NCBI RefSeq assembly: GCF_030817535.1
Contig: NZ_JAUSZL010000002.1
Coordinates: 7,812,001-7,876,000 of the forward strand
DNA length: 64,000 bases
Direction: 5' to 3'
DNA from: Streptomyces sp. V3I8
Lineage (GTDB): Bacteria; Actinomycetota; Actinomycetes; Streptomycetales; Streptomycetaceae
The notes beneath the pieces are model-generated. The model made no database searches. It had not been told where the DNA came from and saw only the letters and a program-made list of their open reading frames with translations. The position numbers were made by a program, and so were the translations under genes. Positions 61,946-64,000 of the stretch are shown in pieces (the stretch's first letter is position 1; every line of letters begins with the position of its first letter).

Positions 61946-62011
61946 GCACCGATCCTCGCCGACCGGTGGGCCCGCGGGCGACCCCGGGGTGGCCCGCGCG
62001 TCGGATCGCGG

Positions 62012-62944
62012 TCAGCCGAGCGCCCGCAGGCCGGGCCCGAAGGCCACCAGGACCGGCACCACCGGCACCAGCGCCGCCGCCGCGGTGAGCCGCAGCCGGC
62101 GGACGGGCGGGAGGCGGTCCGGCGGCGTGAGCAACCGGTCGACCCGCCGCGGGACATGGGCCTGCGGGGTCGGGCACGGACCGAACACGCCGCTGTCCTC
62201 GTTGAGCTGAACCAGCGCGAGAGCGATGGTGAGCCGTCCGAACCGGCGCGACGCCATGTCGTCCGCGGCGAGTTCGACCAGCCGGTGCATCTCGTCGCGG
62301 AACGCCGCGAACACCGGGACCCGGGGGAATCCGGTGGCCAGCGCGGCCGAGGAGTGCAGCAGCCAATTGTGCCGGGCGCGCGCGTGCCCCTGCTCATGGG
62401 CGAGCACGGCGTCCAGTTGCTGCCCCTTCAGACGGCGCAACGCGGCCGTGGTGACGACCAGTCGGGGCGCGGTGCCCGGTAACCACCAGGCGTCGGGCCG
62501 CTCCCCCTCCAGGACGACCAGGCGCTCGCCGTCCGGCTCCTCGCCGGGCAACAGCGGGGCGCGCAGCGCGAGTTCGCCGCGCCGTCGGCGGCGGGCGGCT
62601 GCGGCCCGGGTGATCTCGCGGGCCAGCATGGTCGCGCTCCACGCGGCGCCGAGGGCCAGTGTCACCGCCGTCGCCGCGGCCCAGGGCCCGCCGGTGAGCG
62701 CGTACGCCTCCACCACGCCGTGCGGGGCGGGGGCGAAGACATGGCCGCGCACCGCCTGCCAGGCGGCCGCCGCGCTCAGCGTCATCGACAGCGCGCAGCA
62801 GAGCAGTACGGCCACCACCACGCACTGCCAGGCCCACAGGGCGACCACCGGTTCGCGGTCCTGCCAGTCGGTCCGCGCGAGCAGCCGCGGGGCGAGGACG
62901 GCGGCCAGGGCGCCGAGCAGCAGCAGTGCCGCGGGGACCATCAT
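62012..62944 (-). CDS. M56-family membrane metallopeptidase (BlaR1/HtpX-like)
   Basis: 310-aa membrane peptidase. Several helices surround a zinc site HEQGH in LDAVLAHEQGHARARHNWLL with a third ligand in VELAADDMASRR. This is the BlaR1/MecR1 protease module, without a sensor domain. Such genes usually follow a BlaI/MecI repressor gene; none is next to it here. ATG 62944 or 62941 (adjacent codons), no clear ribosome binding site. Upstream neighbour is a DUF5134 membrane protein. Confidence 0.88.
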   Translation of the reverse strand: MMVPAALLLLGALAAVLAPRLLARTDWQDREPVVALWAWQCVVVAVLLCCALSMTLSAAAAWQAVRGHVFAPAPHGVVEAYALTGGPWAAATAVTLALGAAWSATMLAREITRAAAARRRRRGELALRAPLLPGEEPDGERLVVLEGERPDAWWLPGTAPRLVVTTAALRRLKGQQLDAVLAHEQGHARARHNWLLHSSAALATGFPRVPVFAAFRDEMHRLVELAADDMASRRFGRLTIALALVQLNEDSGVFGPCPTPQAHVPRRVDRLLTPPDRLPPVRRLRLTAAAALVPVVPVLVAFGPGLRALG

Positions 62945-63042
62945 GGAGGCAGCCTATGAGCGGGGCGGTGCCGCGGGATACGTCCCGCCGGAGCAAGTGA
63001 CGCAGACCACGGGTGTCCGCGGCGGTGCGCGGGTGCGGGGGC

Positions 63043-63075
63043 CGGGCGCGCGGTTCCCCGTGCCCGTGACGGGGT
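63043..63075 (-). repeat. Dispersed repeat, copy 5 (diverged)
   Basis: GCCGGGCGCGCGGTTCCCCG followed by TGCCCGTGACGGG is a diverged minus-strand copy of the GCGCGGGGAAC family, in the gap between the M56 start and DUF5134 end. Confidence 0.45.
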
Positions 63076-63107
63076 GCCCGGGGCGGGCGTGCCTGTCACG
63101 GGCCGGC

Positions 63108-63665
63108 TCAGATCGTGAGGAGCATCGCCAGCATTCCCATGCCCATCGACAGTCTGCACGCGCGGGCCAGCTCCAGGCGGTCGCCCCAGCCGGGCGCGCG
63201 GGCCCCTCCCGGCGGTCCGCCGCCCGCCGGCGCGGCGCCCGCGGCCGGGACCAGCCGTGCCCCGGTCCGGAGCACGTACGCCGTGAAGTACACGAGCAGC
63301 ACGCCGGTGAGGACGGGCACCCCGGAGTGCGTGCCGTTCGCCGTCACCGCGGCCATGTAGACCATGGCGGAGGCACCCATCAGATGGTGCAGGTGGTGGA
63401 GGCCGCTGCGCGCCGCCCACAGGGCCCACAGCGCCCGCAGGGCCGCCGCACCGAACACGGCCGTGTAGACCGCCCAGGCCCAGCGCGGCGGCGCCATCGC
63501 GGCCGCGGGCACCGCCATCGCCGCCATCCCGAAGCCCATCAGGGCCTCACCGCCCGCCGTACGCCGCTGTTCCTCGATCCTGCTGCGCATACGCAACAGG
63601 CAGTACACCCCGGTGCCCGCGCACAGCGCGACGAGCAGCCAGCCGGACGACCCCGGTCCGTGCAC
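63108..63665 (-). CDS. DUF5134 membrane protein
   Basis: 185-aa protein with about five hydrophobic helices (WLLVALCAGTGVYCLL, LMGFGMAAMAVPAAAM, WAVYTAVFGAAALRALWAL, VPVLTGVLLVYFTAYVL, MGMGMLAMLL). Conserved LHHLHHLMGASAMVYM fits DUF5134, common in actinobacteria. Function unknown. GTG 63665 with GGGGAGG upstream; a longer start at 63755 lacks support. Confidence 0.8.
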   Translation of the reverse strand: MHGPGSSGWLLVALCAGTGVYCLLRMRSRIEEQRRTAGGEALMGFGMAAMAVPAAAMAPPRWAWAVYTAVFGAAALRALWALWAARSGLHHLHHLMGASAMVYMAAVTANGTHSGVPVLTGVLLVYFTAYVLRTGARLVPAAGAAPAGGGPPGGARAPGWGDRLELARACRLSMGMGMLAMLLTI

Positions 63666-63816
63666 CGCGCACCTCCCCGCTCGACGGTGTTCGCACAGTC
63701 CGGTCCAAGAAATGCCCTCCCCCGGCGACGTACAAGCGGGCGCAAGCGAGCGCAAGGGTGTACGCGGGGGAGCGTGCGGGAGTGCGCCGTGAGCCGGAAG
63801 TTCGCGAACGTGTATC

Positions 63817-63850
63817 TTTTACGAGTAAAACACCTGTTAAACTTATGGGT
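63817..63850 (+). promoter_or_regulatory. AT-rich palindrome and possible leaderless promoter
   Basis: TTTTACGAGTAAAA (63817-63830) is a perfect 14-bp palindrome in an otherwise GC-rich region. TAAACT (63838-63843) could be a -10, placing the start site at or next to the ATG at 63851, i.e. a leaderless mRNA; no ribosome binding site is visible. Confidence 0.5.
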
Positions 63851-64000
63851 ATGAGCAGTGCCCGACCCCGTCACGCCCGCGCCCGCCGTCTCCCCCTGGC
63901 GGGCGTCCTGCGCCTCAACCGCCCCTCCGACATCTGGTACAAACCCGCGCTGAGCGTGGTCGTGGCGGTCGGCGTCCCGAACCTGACGCTGCTGGCGCTC
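63851..64000 (+). CDS. FUSC-family membrane protein, 3' end outside window
   Basis: First 50 codons of a membrane protein: a basic N-terminus (SSARPRHARARRLPLAGVLRL), then NRPSDIWYKPALSVVVAVGVPNLTLLAL, a pattern seen at the start of Streptomyces FUSC-type aromatic acid exporter-like proteins. ATG 63851 has no Shine-Dalgarno. Family assignment is from a short stretch only. Confidence 0.6.
   Translation, partial: MSSARPRHARARRLPLAGVLRLNRPSDIWYKPALSVVVAVGVPNLTLLAL

Overview
The window looks like chromosomal DNA from a Streptomyces species. Base composition is very high in G+C with the usual third-position GC bias, GTG and TTG starts are common, and the gene set is typical of the genus: the 2-methylisoborneol cluster, an nSTAND/WD40 protein, ANTAR and DUF574-type proteins, many TetR regulators and an LVIVD-repeat protein. 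I saw no rRNA, tRNA, CRISPR array, transposase or phage gene. Both ends cut through genes: a LuxR/LAL-type ATPase regulator on the left and a FUSC-family membrane protein on the right.

Layout. 1-6.8 kb: two divergent LAL-type ATPase regulators, then a cytochrome P450 preceded by five helically phased GACCGGTC-type elements. 6.8-12.6 kb: a TetR repressor divergent from a four-gene operon for a PaoABC-type molybdenum aldehyde oxidoreductase and its XdhC-family maturation factor. 12.7-16.2 kb (minus strand): the 2-methylisoborneol cluster, made of the family 2B encapsulin shell gene (eshA), the terpene cyclase and the geranyl diphosphate methyltransferase. 16.7-20.5 kb: paaABCDE, the phenylacetyl-CoA epoxidase. 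20.6-30 kb: an FprA-type ferredoxin reductase, an SDR/TetR pair with three identical-core operators, an Lrp regulator facing a FUSC transporter, a lactonase-type propeller, a sirohydrochlorin-chelatase-like protein, a BadF-type sugar kinase and ung. 30.4-38.1 kb: a small secreted I36-type protein, a 1291-residue XRE-nSTAND-WD40 protein, and a TetR-controlled MBL / SnoaL / MBL operon.

38.1-48.6 kb: fused isobutyryl-CoA mutase icmF, a signal-less metal or cobalamin receptor with a BNR-repeat protein, an OYE/ArsR pair, an aldo-keto reductase/TetR pair and a histidine phosphatase. 48.8-54.1 kb: a second FprA paralogue, a DUF305 lipoprotein divergent from an LVIVD protein, and a TetR with a His/Gly-rich tail. 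54.2-64 kb: a DUF2630 protein followed by a six-copy 24-bp minisatellite, a HAD hydrolase, small regulators, a GAF-ANTAR gene coupled to a second GAF gene carrying two homopolymer frameshifts, a DUF574 methyltransferase, PAP2, M56, DUF5134 and the partial FUSC gene.

The main theme is many small self-contained regulator/enzyme pairs (TetR, ArsR, Lrp, XRE) with visible operators in the shared intergenic gaps, placed between a few larger metabolic modules. No wholly unknown multi-gene system is obvious. The least explained items are the phased palindrome array before the P450, the MBL-SnoaL-MBL operon with an altered metal motif, and the 24-bp minisatellite. All functional assignments come from reading motifs by eye; no database search was run.
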